A DNA stretch of 64,000 nt. It comes from an uncultured Pseudomonadota bacterium (GTDB lineage Bacteria > Myxococcota_A > UBA796 > SXON01). The stretch spans positions 1 through 64,000 of the forward strand of contig CAIXRH010000014.1 in assembly GCA_903921785.1 (NCBI GenBank). The letters run 5' to 3'. The translations under genes were made by a program, and so were the position numbers. The notes beneath the pieces are model-generated. The model saw only the letters and a list, made by a program, of their open reading frames with translations, made no database searches and was not told where the DNA came from. Positions 35,191 to 42,985 of the stretch are shown piece by piece; positions within the stretch are counted from its first letter, which is position 1, and each line of letters begins with the position of its first letter.

Positions 35191-35556
35191 ATGGGCAAGA
35201 CCGTCCTCGTCCTCGATGACTCTGCGAGCGTTCGCCGTCTCGTTGTCGCCACCCTCCAAGGGGCCGGCTACTCCGTCGTGGAAGGCGAGCATGGCGCCGA
35301 GGGGCTCGCCGCGCTCGACCGCTCCGCCGTAGACGCCATCGTCACCGACCTGAACATGCCGGTGATGAACGGGCTGGACTTCGTCCGCGCCGCTCGGCGC
35401 CGACCCGCCAATCGGTTCACGCCCATCCTGATGCTCACCACCGAGACCGGAGAGGCCAAGAAGCAGGAAGGCCGGGCCGCCGGATGTACCGGCTGGATCA
35501 ACAAGCCCGTGTCGCCGCCCACGCTGTTGCAGGTCCTGGCCCGGGCGGTGCCGTGA
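35191..35556 (+). CDS. cheY: CheY-like response regulator (first copy)
   Basis: This 121-aa single receiver domain reads KTVLVLDDSASVRR (acidic pair Asp9/Asp10), AIVTDLNMPVMNGLDFV (phospho-acceptor Asp53), MLTTETGE (switch Thr) and GWINKPVSPPTLLQVL (conserved Lys). It has no output domain, so it should act by protein contact. Its start abuts the STAS gene's stop and its stop overlaps the next cheA (GTGA). The kinase encoded directly downstream is the natural phosphate donor. Confidence 0.93.
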   Translation: MGKTVLVLDDSASVRRLVVATLQGAGYSVVEGEHGAEGLAALDRSAVDAIVTDLNMPVMNGLDFVRAARRRPANRFTPILMLTTETGEAKKQEGRAAGCTGWINKPVSPPTLLQVLARAVP

Positions 35557-37562
35557 CCGAGGGGTCCCCGCTCGATCTCAGCCGCTTCCTCCCCCTGTTC
35601 TTCGAGGAGGCGGAGGAGCACCTCGAGGTGCTCGAGCGCGGCTTGATGGCGGCGGAGTCCGGCGCCGACCCGCGCCCGTTCATCGACGACTGCTTCCGGG
35701 CCGCCCACTCGCTCAAGGGCTCGGCGGGGAGCCTCGGCCTCCACATCGTCGTGGGCCACACCCACGTCCTGGAGACCGAGCTCGACGCCGTTCGCGGCGG
35801 GGCCCGCCCGCTCGACCGGGCCCTCGCCGGACACCTCCTCGTGGGGGTGGACCTGCTCCGGCGGGTCCTCGATTCGCTCACGGCCGGCGGAGACGGACAG
35901 GTGGAGGGCGCCGCCGAGTGGACTCACGGGGCCGTCTCCGGAGCCGTGAGCCCGGTGGAAGCCCGCCCCGAAGCGGCAAGGGGCGGGCTGCGCCTGCGCC
36001 TGTCGACGCACGCGGACACGTTCCGATGCGGCCTCGACCCCCTGCCCCTCCTCCGCGACCTGGACATGCTCGCGGGCGTCGTGCGCGCCGAGCTCGCCGC
36101 CATCCCGGAGCTCGACGAGCTCGATCCGACGACCTGTCACCTGACCTGGACCCTCGGCCTCGCCGAGTCTCCTCCGCCGGAGATGGTCGACGAGCTGTTT
36201 GGCTTCGCAGACCATCTGTTCACGGTGGAACATCTGCCCGACGTCGCAGACGTGCCCCAGGCCGTGGCAACGCCAGCCGTTTCTGTGGCCCCGGGGCCCG
36301 CCCACGTCGCCGCGCCGGCGCCGCGTCCCGAACGCGCAACACTCCGGATCGCGACGGAGAAGGTCGACCGATTGGTCGACCTCGTCGGCGAGCTGGTGAT
36401 CTCCCAGGCGATCCTCGGCGAGGTGCTCCACGAGCTGGGGCAAGCCGCCAGCGAGCGCGTGCAGAGCGCATTCGCAACCTTGGAGCGCAACACTCGCGAG
36501 GTTCAGGAGCGCGCGATGGGCATCCGGATGCTCCCAGTCGCCATGGCGTTCGACCGGCTGCCTCGGTTGGTCCGCGACCTCGGCGAGCGCCTCGGCAAGC
36601 GCATGGGGGTGGTGATCGAAGGGGAGGAGACGGAGCTCGACCGGAGCGTGCTCGAGCACCTCACTGACCCCCTCACCCACCTCATCCGCAACTGCGCCGA
36701 CCACGGCATCGAGCCGGCCGCCGATCGCGAAGCGGCCGGAAAACCCCCGGTCGGCACCGTGCTGGTCCGCGCGATGCACCAGGGCTCCACGGTGATCATC
36801 GAGGTTTCCGACGACGGCCGCGGGCTCGACTACGCGCGCATCCGCACCCGCGCCGTGGAGCGGGGCATCCTCGGCGCCGAAGCCGCGCTCAGCGAAGCCG
36901 AGACGATCGAATTGCTCTTCGCTCCCGGCTTCTCCACCGCGGACACGGTCTCCGACGTCAGCGGTCGTGGCGTCGGGATGGACGTCGTCCGGCACAGCAT
37001 CGAGGCTCTCGGCGGGCGCGTGGCGATGTCCAGCAAGCTCGGCGAGGGCACCCGCGTACGGATGACCTTCCCGCTCACCCTCGCCATCGTGGAGGGGCTC
37101 TGCGTGCGCGTGGCCGACACCACCTACGTGGTGCCCATGGCGGCGATCACCAGCTCGTTCCGCCCGAACCCCCGCGATCTCAAGCCAGTGCTCGGCCGCG
37201 GAGAGCTGGTGATCTCGCAAGGCGTGCAGATGCCGCTCGTCCGGCTCTCCGAAGTGCTCTCCGGGCCACCGGGCGTCGAGGACCCGTGCCGCGGGCTCCT
37301 GGTCGTGGTCCAGCACGAGGCCGACCAGGCTGCCCTGTTGGTCGATGGGGTCATCGGGTCCACCCAGGCCGTCATCAAGAACCTCGAACGGAACTTCCAA
37401 CGGGTGGAGGGGGTGATGGGCGCCACCATCCTCGGCGACGGCCGCGTCGCGCTCGTCCTCGATGTCGCCGGCGTCCTCCGCCTGGCCCGCCGGCGCACCG
37501 GTTCTTCACGCGTTCGCACTTCTATCGCTCTCGGAGCCGCATCATGCACGGTCCAACCTTGA
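35553..37562 (+). CDS. cheA: CheA-type chemotaxis histidine kinase (second copy)
   Basis: The true start is a GTG at 35553 overlapping the cheY stop (GTGA), giving MTEGSPLDLSRFLPLFFEEAEEHLEVLE and 669 aa. The HPt domain has His52 in FRAAHSLKGSAGSLG. Residues ~130-230 form a possible P2-like region. KVDRLVDLVGELVISQAIL is the dimerisation domain. HLIRNCADHGIEPA, DDGRGLDYARI and GRGVGMDVVR define the ATPase, and a CheW-like domain ends the protein. The last ~20 residues ([17 protein letters not shown]) are read through the start of cheW, overlapping it by 19 nt. Autophosphorylates in response to receptors and phosphorylates CheY/CheB. Confidence 0.94.
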   Translation: MTEGSPLDLSRFLPLFFEEAEEHLEVLERGLMAAESGADPRPFIDDCFRAAHSLKGSAGSLGLHIVVGHTHVLETELDAVRGGARPLDRALAGHLLVGVDLLRRVLDSLTAGGDGQVEGAAEWTHGAVSGAVSPVEARPEAARGGLRLRLSTHADTFRCGLDPLPLLRDLDMLAGVVRAELAAIPELDELDPTTCHLTWTLGLAESPPPEMVDELFGFADHLFTVEHLPDVADVPQAVATPAVSVAPGPAHVAAPAPRPERATLRIATEKVDRLVDLVGELVISQAILGEVLHELGQAASERVQSAFATLERNTREVQERAMGIRMLPVAMAFDRLPRLVRDLGERLGKRMGVVIEGEETELDRSVLEHLTDPLTHLIRNCADHGIEPAADREAAGKPPVGTVLVRAMHQGSTVIIEVSDDGRGLDYARIRTRAVERGILGAEAALSEAETIELLFAPGFSTADTVSDVSGRGVGMDVVRHSIEALGGRVAMSSKLGEGTRVRMTFPLTLAIVEGLCVRVADTTYVVPMAAITSSFRPNPRDLKPVLGRGELVISQGVQMPLVRLSEVLSGPPGVEDPCRGLLVVVQHEADQAALLVDGVIGSTQAVIKNLERNFQRVEGVMGATILGDGRVALVLDVAGVLRLARRRTGSSRVRTSIALGAASCTVQP

Positions 37563-38020
37563 CCTCCAACCAGCCGGCCGTGGCCGACATCCCCCGCCAA
37601 TGCCTCACGTTCGTGCTCGCCAAGGAAGAGTACGGCGTCGACATTCTCCGCGTGCAGGAGATCAAGGGGTTCACCGCGGTCACCCCGCTGCCGAACACCC
37701 CGCCGCACATCCGGGGGGTGATGAACCTCCGCGGGACCGTGGTGCCGGTGATCGATCTCCGCAGCCGCTTCGGCATGCCCGAGCACCCGTACGACAAGTT
37801 CACCGTCATCATCGTGCTCACGGTGGGGACCCGCGTGGTCGGTCTCGTGGTGGACGCGGTGAGCGACGTGCTGGAGATGGCCGACGTGGGCGTGGACGCG
37901 ACGCCCGACCTCGGCGCGGGCGTGGACACCTCGTTCCTCCGCGGGGTGTGCCGCTCGGGCGAACGGCTCGTCATGCTCCTGGACATCGACCAGGTCGTCG
38001 GCCTGGACACCGGGCGCTGA
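37544..38020 (+). CDS. cheW: CheW coupling protein
   Basis: The ATG at 37544, behind TCGGAG and inside the end of cheA, gives 158 aa. [48 protein letters not shown] and [13 protein letters not shown] are the hallmark CheW strands, with the conserved Arg/Gly turn contacting the receptor. It links receptors to CheA in the array. The following receptor gene begins one base after its stop, so receptor and coupling protein are probably made together. Confidence 0.95.
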   Translation: MHGPTLTSNQPAVADIPRQCLTFVLAKEEYGVDILRVQEIKGFTAVTPLPNTPPHIRGVMNLRGTVVPVIDLRSRFGMPEHPYDKFTVIIVLTVGTRVVGLVVDAVSDVLEMADVGVDATPDLGAGVDTSFLRGVCRSGERLVMLLDIDQVVGLDTGR

Positions 38021-38021
38021 C

Positions 38022-39296
38022 GTGTCCCTCTCGAGGCTGAACCTCGTGCAGCAGGCGCTCGTGGTCCACGGAGCCCAGGCGGTGGCGCTGATCGGCCTGG
38101 GCGCTTGGGTGGCGTCGCGTGCCGAGTCGGGCGGGATGGTCTTCCTGATTGGCACGGTCATCCTCGCGGTCCTCGGCCTCGCCAGCGCCACGTTGGTGGC
38201 CCACGGCTGCGCCCGGGTGCTGGAGCAGGCGGCGGCGGTGCTCGACGCCGCCCGGCAGCGGGACCTCCGGGGCCGCGTGCCCACCGAACGAACGGACGAG
38301 GCCGGGCGAATCGCCCGCGCGGTCGGCCACACGCTTGACGTCCTCTCGCGGGCCTTCGGCGAGGTCCGAGGCGCGGCGCAGCACCTCGGAAGCGCGGCCG
38401 GGAGCGTCACCGAGTGGGCGCGGGAGGCCGAGGAGGCCGCCGGCCAGCAGGCGATCGCGCTCGAGGCGGCGCTGCAGGGCATCGCCGAGGCGCGCGCGGG
38501 CGTGGTGTCGAACGCCGATCAGGCGCGACAGGCGCATCAACTGGCGCTGCGAAACCGCGAGATCGCCGAAAGTGGCGGCGTCGTGCTCCGCTCCACGGTT
38601 CGGGCGGTCACCGACATCGACGAAGCCAGCGCCCGCATCCGGGAGATCGTCACCACCATCGACGACATCGCCTTCCAGACCAACCTGCTCGCGCTCAACG
38701 CGGCGGTGGAAGCGGCCCGGGCCGGGGAAAACGGCCGGGGCTTCGCGGTCGTGGCCAGCGAAGTACGCAACCTCGCCCAACGGAGCGCGACCGCCGCGAG
38801 AGAGGCGAAGACCCTCATCGGACAGTCCGTCGAGCGCGCCCAGAACGGCGCTCGCCTCGCCGCGAAGGCGGGGGCCACCTTCGAGGAGGTCATCGCCAGC
38901 AGCCGTCGGGTCGCCGACATCGTCGCCGAGCTCTCGGCGGGGCTCACCGAGGAGGGCAGCACGCTCAACCGTGCCGACGCCGCCACGGCCGACGCCCTGG
39001 GTCGGGGGCGACAGTTGGCCGAGTCCGGCGCCCAGCTCGTGCTCCATGCGGACGCGCTGCGCTCCGCGGTCACGTCCTTGACCACCCTCGCCGACGCGTT
39101 CTCCGGCGTACAAGCCGTCGCCCCGCCGCTGGTGATGCCGACGCCGGTCGAAGACACCGGGGACTTCCTCCCCGAGCCCGCGCTCGCGCCCCTCGACGCT
39201 CCCGTGCCCGCTCCGCGCCGGGTGAGCAGCGACTCGGTCGACTTCGCCGGCATGCGCCCCACCCCACCCAGCGACGACGCCTTCGACGGCAATTGA
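38022..39296 (+). CDS. Methyl-accepting chemotaxis protein without periplasmic domain
   Basis: The GTG start at 38022 gives a 424-aa protein with two closely spaced transmembrane segments (about residues 14-31 and 38-60, only a handful of residues between). A HAMP-like stretch and a signalling domain follow, with the conserved hairpin tip [48 protein letters not shown]. It has no ligand-binding domain outside the cell, so it may sense the membrane state or cytoplasmic signals, or rely on partners. The C-terminus (DDAFDGN) lacks the NWETF-type tether for CheR/CheB. It is encoded inside the che operon. Confidence 0.92.
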   Translation: MSLSRLNLVQQALVVHGAQAVALIGLGAWVASRAESGGMVFLIGTVILAVLGLASATLVAHGCARVLEQAAAVLDAARQRDLRGRVPTERTDEAGRIARAVGHTLDVLSRAFGEVRGAAQHLGSAAGSVTEWAREAEEAAGQQAIALEAALQGIAEARAGVVSNADQARQAHQLALRNREIAESGGVVLRSTVRAVTDIDEASARIREIVTTIDDIAFQTNLLALNAAVEAARAGENGRGFAVVASEVRNLAQRSATAAREAKTLIGQSVERAQNGARLAAKAGATFEEVIASSRRVADIVAELSAGLTEEGSTLNRADAATADALGRGRQLAESGAQLVLHADALRSAVTSLTTLADAFSGVQAVAPPLVMPTPVEDTGDFLPEPALAPLDAPVPAPRRVSSDSVDFAGMRPTPPSDDAFDGN

Positions 39297-39297
39297 C

Positions 39298-40842
39298 ATG
39301 TCCACCCTCGACGCAACCCAGCTGGCCAGCCTCGACACCGCGACGTTTGACGCGATCCGTCGACGGATCTACGAACTCGCGGGGATCTCGCTGGGGGAAG
39401 GGAAGCGCCTGATGGTCGAAGGGCGGCTCGGCAAGCGCGTCCGCCAACTGGGTCTGCCTTCGTACAAGGCCTACCTCGCCCGGCTCGACGAGGCGGGGCA
39501 GGAAGAAGAACGCACCTTCATCAACGCGCTCACCACCAACAAGACCGACTTCTTCCGAGAGGAGCACCACTTCGAGTACCTCGCCTCCGCCGTCTTCCCG
39601 GCCGTGCTCGCGCGCGCCGAACGCGGAGGGCCGAAGCGCTTGCGCATCTGGTGCGCCGCGTCGAGCACCGGGGAGGAGCCCTGGTCGTTGGCGATGACGG
39701 TCGCGGAGTCGTTCGGCGTACGGCCCGGGTGGGACGTGCAGATCGTCGCCAGTGACATCGACACCGACGTGCTGGAACGGGCAAAACGGGGGGTGTACGA
39801 AGAAGACCGGATGAGCGGTGTGAGCGTCGCGAGGCGCAACAAGCACTTCCAGCAGGGCCGCGGGGAAGCCGACGGATGGTTCCGGGTGAAGGACTCCCTC
39901 CGGAGCCTGGTGTCGTTCCGCCAGCTGAACCTCATCGGCGAGCGCTGGGACCTGCCCGACGCCATTGACGTCATCTTCTGCCGCAACGTGATCATCTACT
40001 TCGACCGCCCCACGCAGACGCGCCTGTTCGCGCGGATGGCGGACCGAGTGGCGCCCGGCGGGTACCTCTTCGCCGGCCACTCCGAGTCGCTCCTCGGCGT
40101 CACTGATCGCTTCGAGCCGATCGGCAACACCGTGTACCGGCTCGCCGGCTCCACAAATGTCCGCCCCGCGCCTTCGGCCCCCGCGCCCGCGAAACACGGT
40201 CACGGACATGGCCACGGACATGGCCACGGGCACGCCCAGGTCCACCCAGCGGCTTCCCCCCGGGCAACCCCGCCGCCACCCCAAGCGCCCGAAGTCAGCG
40301 CCGAGGCCAAACTTCCCCTCAAGCGGATCATCGTCGGCGAAGTCCACGCCAGCGCCGAGCCCGTCCGGATCGCCACCGTACTCGGCTCCTGCGTGGCCGC
40401 CTGCTTGTGGGACCCGGTGAGCGGCATCGGGGGGATGAACCACTTCCTCCTTCCGGACGGAGAACATGGCGGGGGCGGCGACGCCGCCCGCTACGGGATC
40501 CACGCGATGGAGCTCCTGATCAACCAGATCATGGGCCTCGGCGGCGACCGTCGGCGGTTGCAGGCGAAGGTCATGGGCGCGAGTCAGCTCTCGAACCTGC
40601 AAAGCAACGTGGCCGTGCGTAACGCCACCTTTGTCCGCGAGTTCCTCCGCGATGAGGGGATCAGCGTCGTGGCCGAGCGCCTGCTCGGCGACAAGCCGCT
40701 CGAAGTGCACTTCCTGCCTCACACCGGCGTGGTCCTGGTCCGGGAGGTCGGCCGGCAGGCCGTCACCGCCGCGGAGACCGAGGCCGCGCGCCTGGCCAAG
40801 GAGCTTGAGTCCGAAAAAGCTCCGTCCGTCACCCTGTTCTGA
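39298..40842 (+). CDS. CheR-CheD fusion: receptor methyltransferase plus receptor deamidase
   Basis: This is one 514-aa ORF with two complete chemotaxis enzymes. Residues ~15-280 are CheR: an N-terminal helical domain, RIWCAASSTGEEPWSLAM (SAM-binding motif I), ASDIDTDVLERAKRGVY, FRQLNLI and DVIFCRNVIIYFD. A linker with an alternating His-Gly tract (GHGHGHGHGHGHA, ~residues 301-315) follows. Residues ~345-495 are CheD: ATVLGSCVAACLWDP with nucleophile Cys365, and GGMNHFLLP with His382, 17 residues later, the spacing expected of CheD. CheR methylates receptor glutamates and CheD deamidates receptor glutamines. It lies between the receptor gene and cheB. The His-Gly tract could bind metal ions. 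Confidence 0.94.
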   Translation: MSTLDATQLASLDTATFDAIRRRIYELAGISLGEGKRLMVEGRLGKRVRQLGLPSYKAYLARLDEAGQEEERTFINALTTNKTDFFREEHHFEYLASAVFPAVLARAERGGPKRLRIWCAASSTGEEPWSLAMTVAESFGVRPGWDVQIVASDIDTDVLERAKRGVYEEDRMSGVSVARRNKHFQQGRGEADGWFRVKDSLRSLVSFRQLNLIGERWDLPDAIDVIFCRNVIIYFDRPTQTRLFARMADRVAPGGYLFAGHSESLLGVTDRFEPIGNTVYRLAGSTNVRPAPSAPAPAKHGHGHGHGHGHGHAQVHPAASPRATPPPPQAPEVSAEAKLPLKRIIVGEVHASAEPVRIATVLGSCVAACLWDPVSGIGGMNHFLLPDGEHGGGGDAARYGIHAMELLINQIMGLGGDRRRLQAKVMGASQLSNLQSNVAVRNATFVREFLRDEGISVVAERLLGDKPLEVHFLPHTGVVLVREVGRQAVTAAETEAARLAKELESEKAPSVTLF

Positions 40843-40851
40843 GTATCCCTC

Positions 40852-41991
40852 ATGGCCCGCACCCGCGTCCTGGTCGTCGATGACTCCGCGCTCATGCGCC
40901 AGTTGCTCACCGACCTCATCAATCGATCCCCGGACTTCGAGGTGGTCGGCAGCGCCCCGGACCCCTACGCGGCGTGGGACCGCATCAAGCAGCTCCGGCC
41001 CGACGTCCTCACCCTCGACGTGGAGATGCCCCGCCTCGACGGGATCAGCTTCCTCGAGCGGCTGATGCGCAATTTTCCGATGCGCGTGGTGATGGTCAGC
41101 TCGCTCACCGAGCGCGGCTGCGAAACCACGCTTCGCGCGCTGGAGATCGGCGCGATCGACTATGTCGCCAAGCCGAAGCTCGATCTCACCCGGGGAATGG
41201 AGTCCCTTGGGGAGGAGCTGCTCGACAAGCTCCGCAACGCAGCGGCCGCACGGGTGCCCACCGCCCGAACCGCCGCAGCCCCGCCCCCGGCCACGTACAC
41301 TCCGTCGCCGCCCCCCGCCACGACGGCGCCCGCTCCGACGCGCCCGGCCGCGGGGCTCTCCTTCGCCGCCACCCACAAGGTCATCGCGATCGGCGCCTCC
41401 ACCGGGGGGACCGAAGCGCTCAAGGACGTGCTGGCGGCGGTCCCCGCGGACTCGCCCGGGGTGGTGATCGTCCAACACATGCCCCCGATGTTCACCGCGC
41501 AGTTCGCTGAACGTCTCAACCGGATGAGCCGGATGACGGTGAAGGAGGCGAAGGACGGGGACCGGGTGCTCCCCGGCGTCGCGCTGCTCGCGCCCGGCGG
41601 CCAACAGATGGAGGTGGTGCGCAGCGGCGCCCAATACTCGGTCAAGGTGTACGCGGGTCCGCCGGTGAGCCGGCACTGCCCGAGCGTGGATGTGCTCTTC
41701 GACTCCTGTGCCCGGCAGGTGGGCGCCAACGCGGTGGGGGTGATCCTCACCGGGATGGGCGACGACGGCGCCAAGGGCATGCTCGCCATGCGCCAGGCCG
41801 GAGCCCGCACGATCGCCCAGGATGAACGGTCCTGTGTGGTTTTCGGGATGCCCAAGGAGGCGATCGCGCGGGGCGGCGTGGAGTCGGTGCTCCCGCTCGG
41901 CTCCATCGGCCCCTCGATGCTCGCCATGGCGAACGGAAACCTCAAGACCGACCGTGTTCGTGCCGATCAGGGTGCCGCACCTGTTTCCTGA
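40852..41991 (+). CDS. cheB: CheB protein-glutamate methylesterase
   Basis: The 379-aa protein has an N-terminal receiver domain (RVLVVDDSALMRQLL, phospho-acceptor in LTLDVEMPRLDG, MVSSLTERG, AKPKLDL) and a Pro/Ala-rich linker (~residues 130-165). The methylesterase domain has the catalytic Ser in IGASTGGTEALKD, His in VQHMPPMFTAQFAERLNR and Asp in GMGDDGAKGM. It removes methyl groups from receptors, opposing the CheR half of the upstream fusion. 9 nt separate it from that gene. Confidence 0.96.
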   Translation: MARTRVLVVDDSALMRQLLTDLINRSPDFEVVGSAPDPYAAWDRIKQLRPDVLTLDVEMPRLDGISFLERLMRNFPMRVVMVSSLTERGCETTLRALEIGAIDYVAKPKLDLTRGMESLGEELLDKLRNAAAARVPTARTAAAPPPATYTPSPPPATTAPAPTRPAAGLSFAATHKVIAIGASTGGTEALKDVLAAVPADSPGVVIVQHMPPMFTAQFAERLNRMSRMTVKEAKDGDRVLPGVALLAPGGQQMEVVRSGAQYSVKVYAGPPVSRHCPSVDVLFDSCARQVGANAVGVILTGMGDDGAKGMLAMRQAGARTIAQDERSCVVFGMPKEAIARGGVESVLPLGSIGPSMLAMANGNLKTDRVRADQGAAPVS

Positions 41992-42001
41992 GGAGATCCC
42001 C

Positions 42002-42358
42002 ATGAACGTCCTGATCGTGGATGACAGCAAGGCGATGCGCATGATCGTGGCGCGTACGCTCCGCCAGATGGCGGTGGCCGTGACGTCGATCACCGAGGCC
42101 GCGGACGGCTCCGACGCCCTCCCGCTGGCGAAAGCCGGCAAGTACGACCTCATCATCTGCGACTGGAACATGCCCCAGATGAACGGGATCGACTTCCTCC
42201 GCGAGCTCCGCAAGGCGGGCATCCGCACCCGCTTCGGGTTCTGCACCTCGGAGGCCACCCCCGACATGCGCGTGATGGGGATGCAAGCCGGCGCCCAGTT
42301 CTTCGTCACCAAGCCGTTCACCGCTGACACCTTCCAGAACGCCATGAAGGCGGCGTAG
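42002..42358 (+). CDS. cheY: CheY-like response regulator (second copy)
   Basis: The ATG at 42002 follows TGAGGAGA and gives a 118-aa single receiver: MNVLIVDDSKAMRMIV (Asp7/Asp8), DLIICDWNMPQMNGIDFL (Asp54), and FFVTKPFTADTFQNAM (Lys). The ORF track's longer start lies inside cheB. Unlike the first CheY, the switch Thr/Ser position reads FCTSEATP. It is a candidate output regulator for the second CheA, or for motility machinery elsewhere. Confidence 0.93.
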   Translation: MNVLIVDDSKAMRMIVARTLRQMAVAVTSITEAADGSDALPLAKAGKYDLIICDWNMPQMNGIDFLRELRKAGIRTRFGFCTSEATPDMRVMGMQAGAQFFVTKPFTADTFQNAMKAA

Positions 42359-42367
42359 CGAGGCCCC

Positions 42368-42859
42368 ATGGCGATCGTCCTTCCTCCTGCCGTTCCCGAC
42401 GCGGAAGAGCTCCGCGCGCTGCTCGCACAGCTCCTTGGCAAGCCCGTCGCCCTCAAGTCCCCCGTCGGGCCACCGAAGCCGAACATCGCCCCGCAGGTGC
42501 AGGCCATGTACTGCGCGGCGGACGGGACTGCGCGCGCGATGGCATCGGTCGACCTTCCGCTCGCCGCCAACCTCGGCGCCGCGCTGGCGATGATGCCCGC
42601 GGCCACCGCCGCCGAAGCCGCCCGCTCCGGCCGGATGAACGAGCTGCTGTCCGACTGTCTCCACGAGGTCCTCAACGTCTGTGCACGCCTGCTCAACCGC
42701 CCGGGCGGGATGCACGTGGTGCTCAAGAAGGTCGCCGCGGCGCCGGACTCGCTCCCGGCCGACGTACGCGCGGCCCTGTCCAAGGCGCCGCTCCAGCGGG
42801 AGTACGACCTCGAGATCGCCGGGTACGGCCGAGGGAAGATCGTGTTCCGCGCCGCCTGA
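42368..42859 (+). CDS. Unassigned chemotaxis-operon protein (possibly CheC/CheX-like)
   Basis: The 163-aa product follows cheY by 9 nt and precedes a strong terminator, so it is the last gene of the che operon. It reads VQAMYCAADGTARAMASVDLPLAANLGAALAMMPAATAAEAARSG then MNELLSDCLHEVLNVCARLLNRPGGMHVVLKKV. A central helix with 'E.LN(v).....' and the alpha/beta layout recall CheX/CheC phosphatases, but the diagnostic ExxN pair is not clean (HEVLN). No other family is recognised. A role in CheY-phosphate removal is a hypothesis from position. Confidence 0.6.
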   Translation: MAIVLPPAVPDAEELRALLAQLLGKPVALKSPVGPPKPNIAPQVQAMYCAADGTARAMASVDLPLAANLGAALAMMPAATAAEAARSGRMNELLSDCLHEVLNVCARLLNRPGGMHVVLKKVAAAPDSLPADVRAALSKAPLQREYDLEIAGYGRGKIVFRAA

Positions 42860-42880
42860 ACCCCGTCCCGTCGCGACACC

Positions 42881-42915
42881 ACACACCCGCCCTCCGGCGG
42901 GTGTGTTCGTTTTGA
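42881..42915 (+). terminator. Rho-independent terminator of the che operon
   Basis: ACACACCCGCC-CTCC-GGCGGGTGTGT is a perfect 11-bp stem with a 4-nt loop followed by TCGTTTTG, 21 nt after the last che gene's stop. It is the clearest terminator in the window. Confidence 0.85.
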
Positions 42916-42985
42916 GACTCCGGATCACTACCTAAAGTCGCCGGTACAACGATCCGACGTTGAACCATCGCACCACGGAGTGGGC

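Noticed and set aside
35268-37400. 710-aa minus-strand ORF opposite cheA
   Set aside because: Antisense shadow of cheA with Val/Arg/Glu-rich low-complexity sequence.
40195-40236. Short tandem DNA repeat encoding the Gly-His tract as a CRISPR or mobile element
   Set aside because: It is an in-frame 12-base-type coding repeat inside cheRD, with no spacers.
39070-42882. 1270-aa minus-strand ORF opposite cheRD, cheB and cheY
   Set aside because: Shadow of three firmly identified chemotaxis genes in very high GC DNA; the translation has no recognisable domain.
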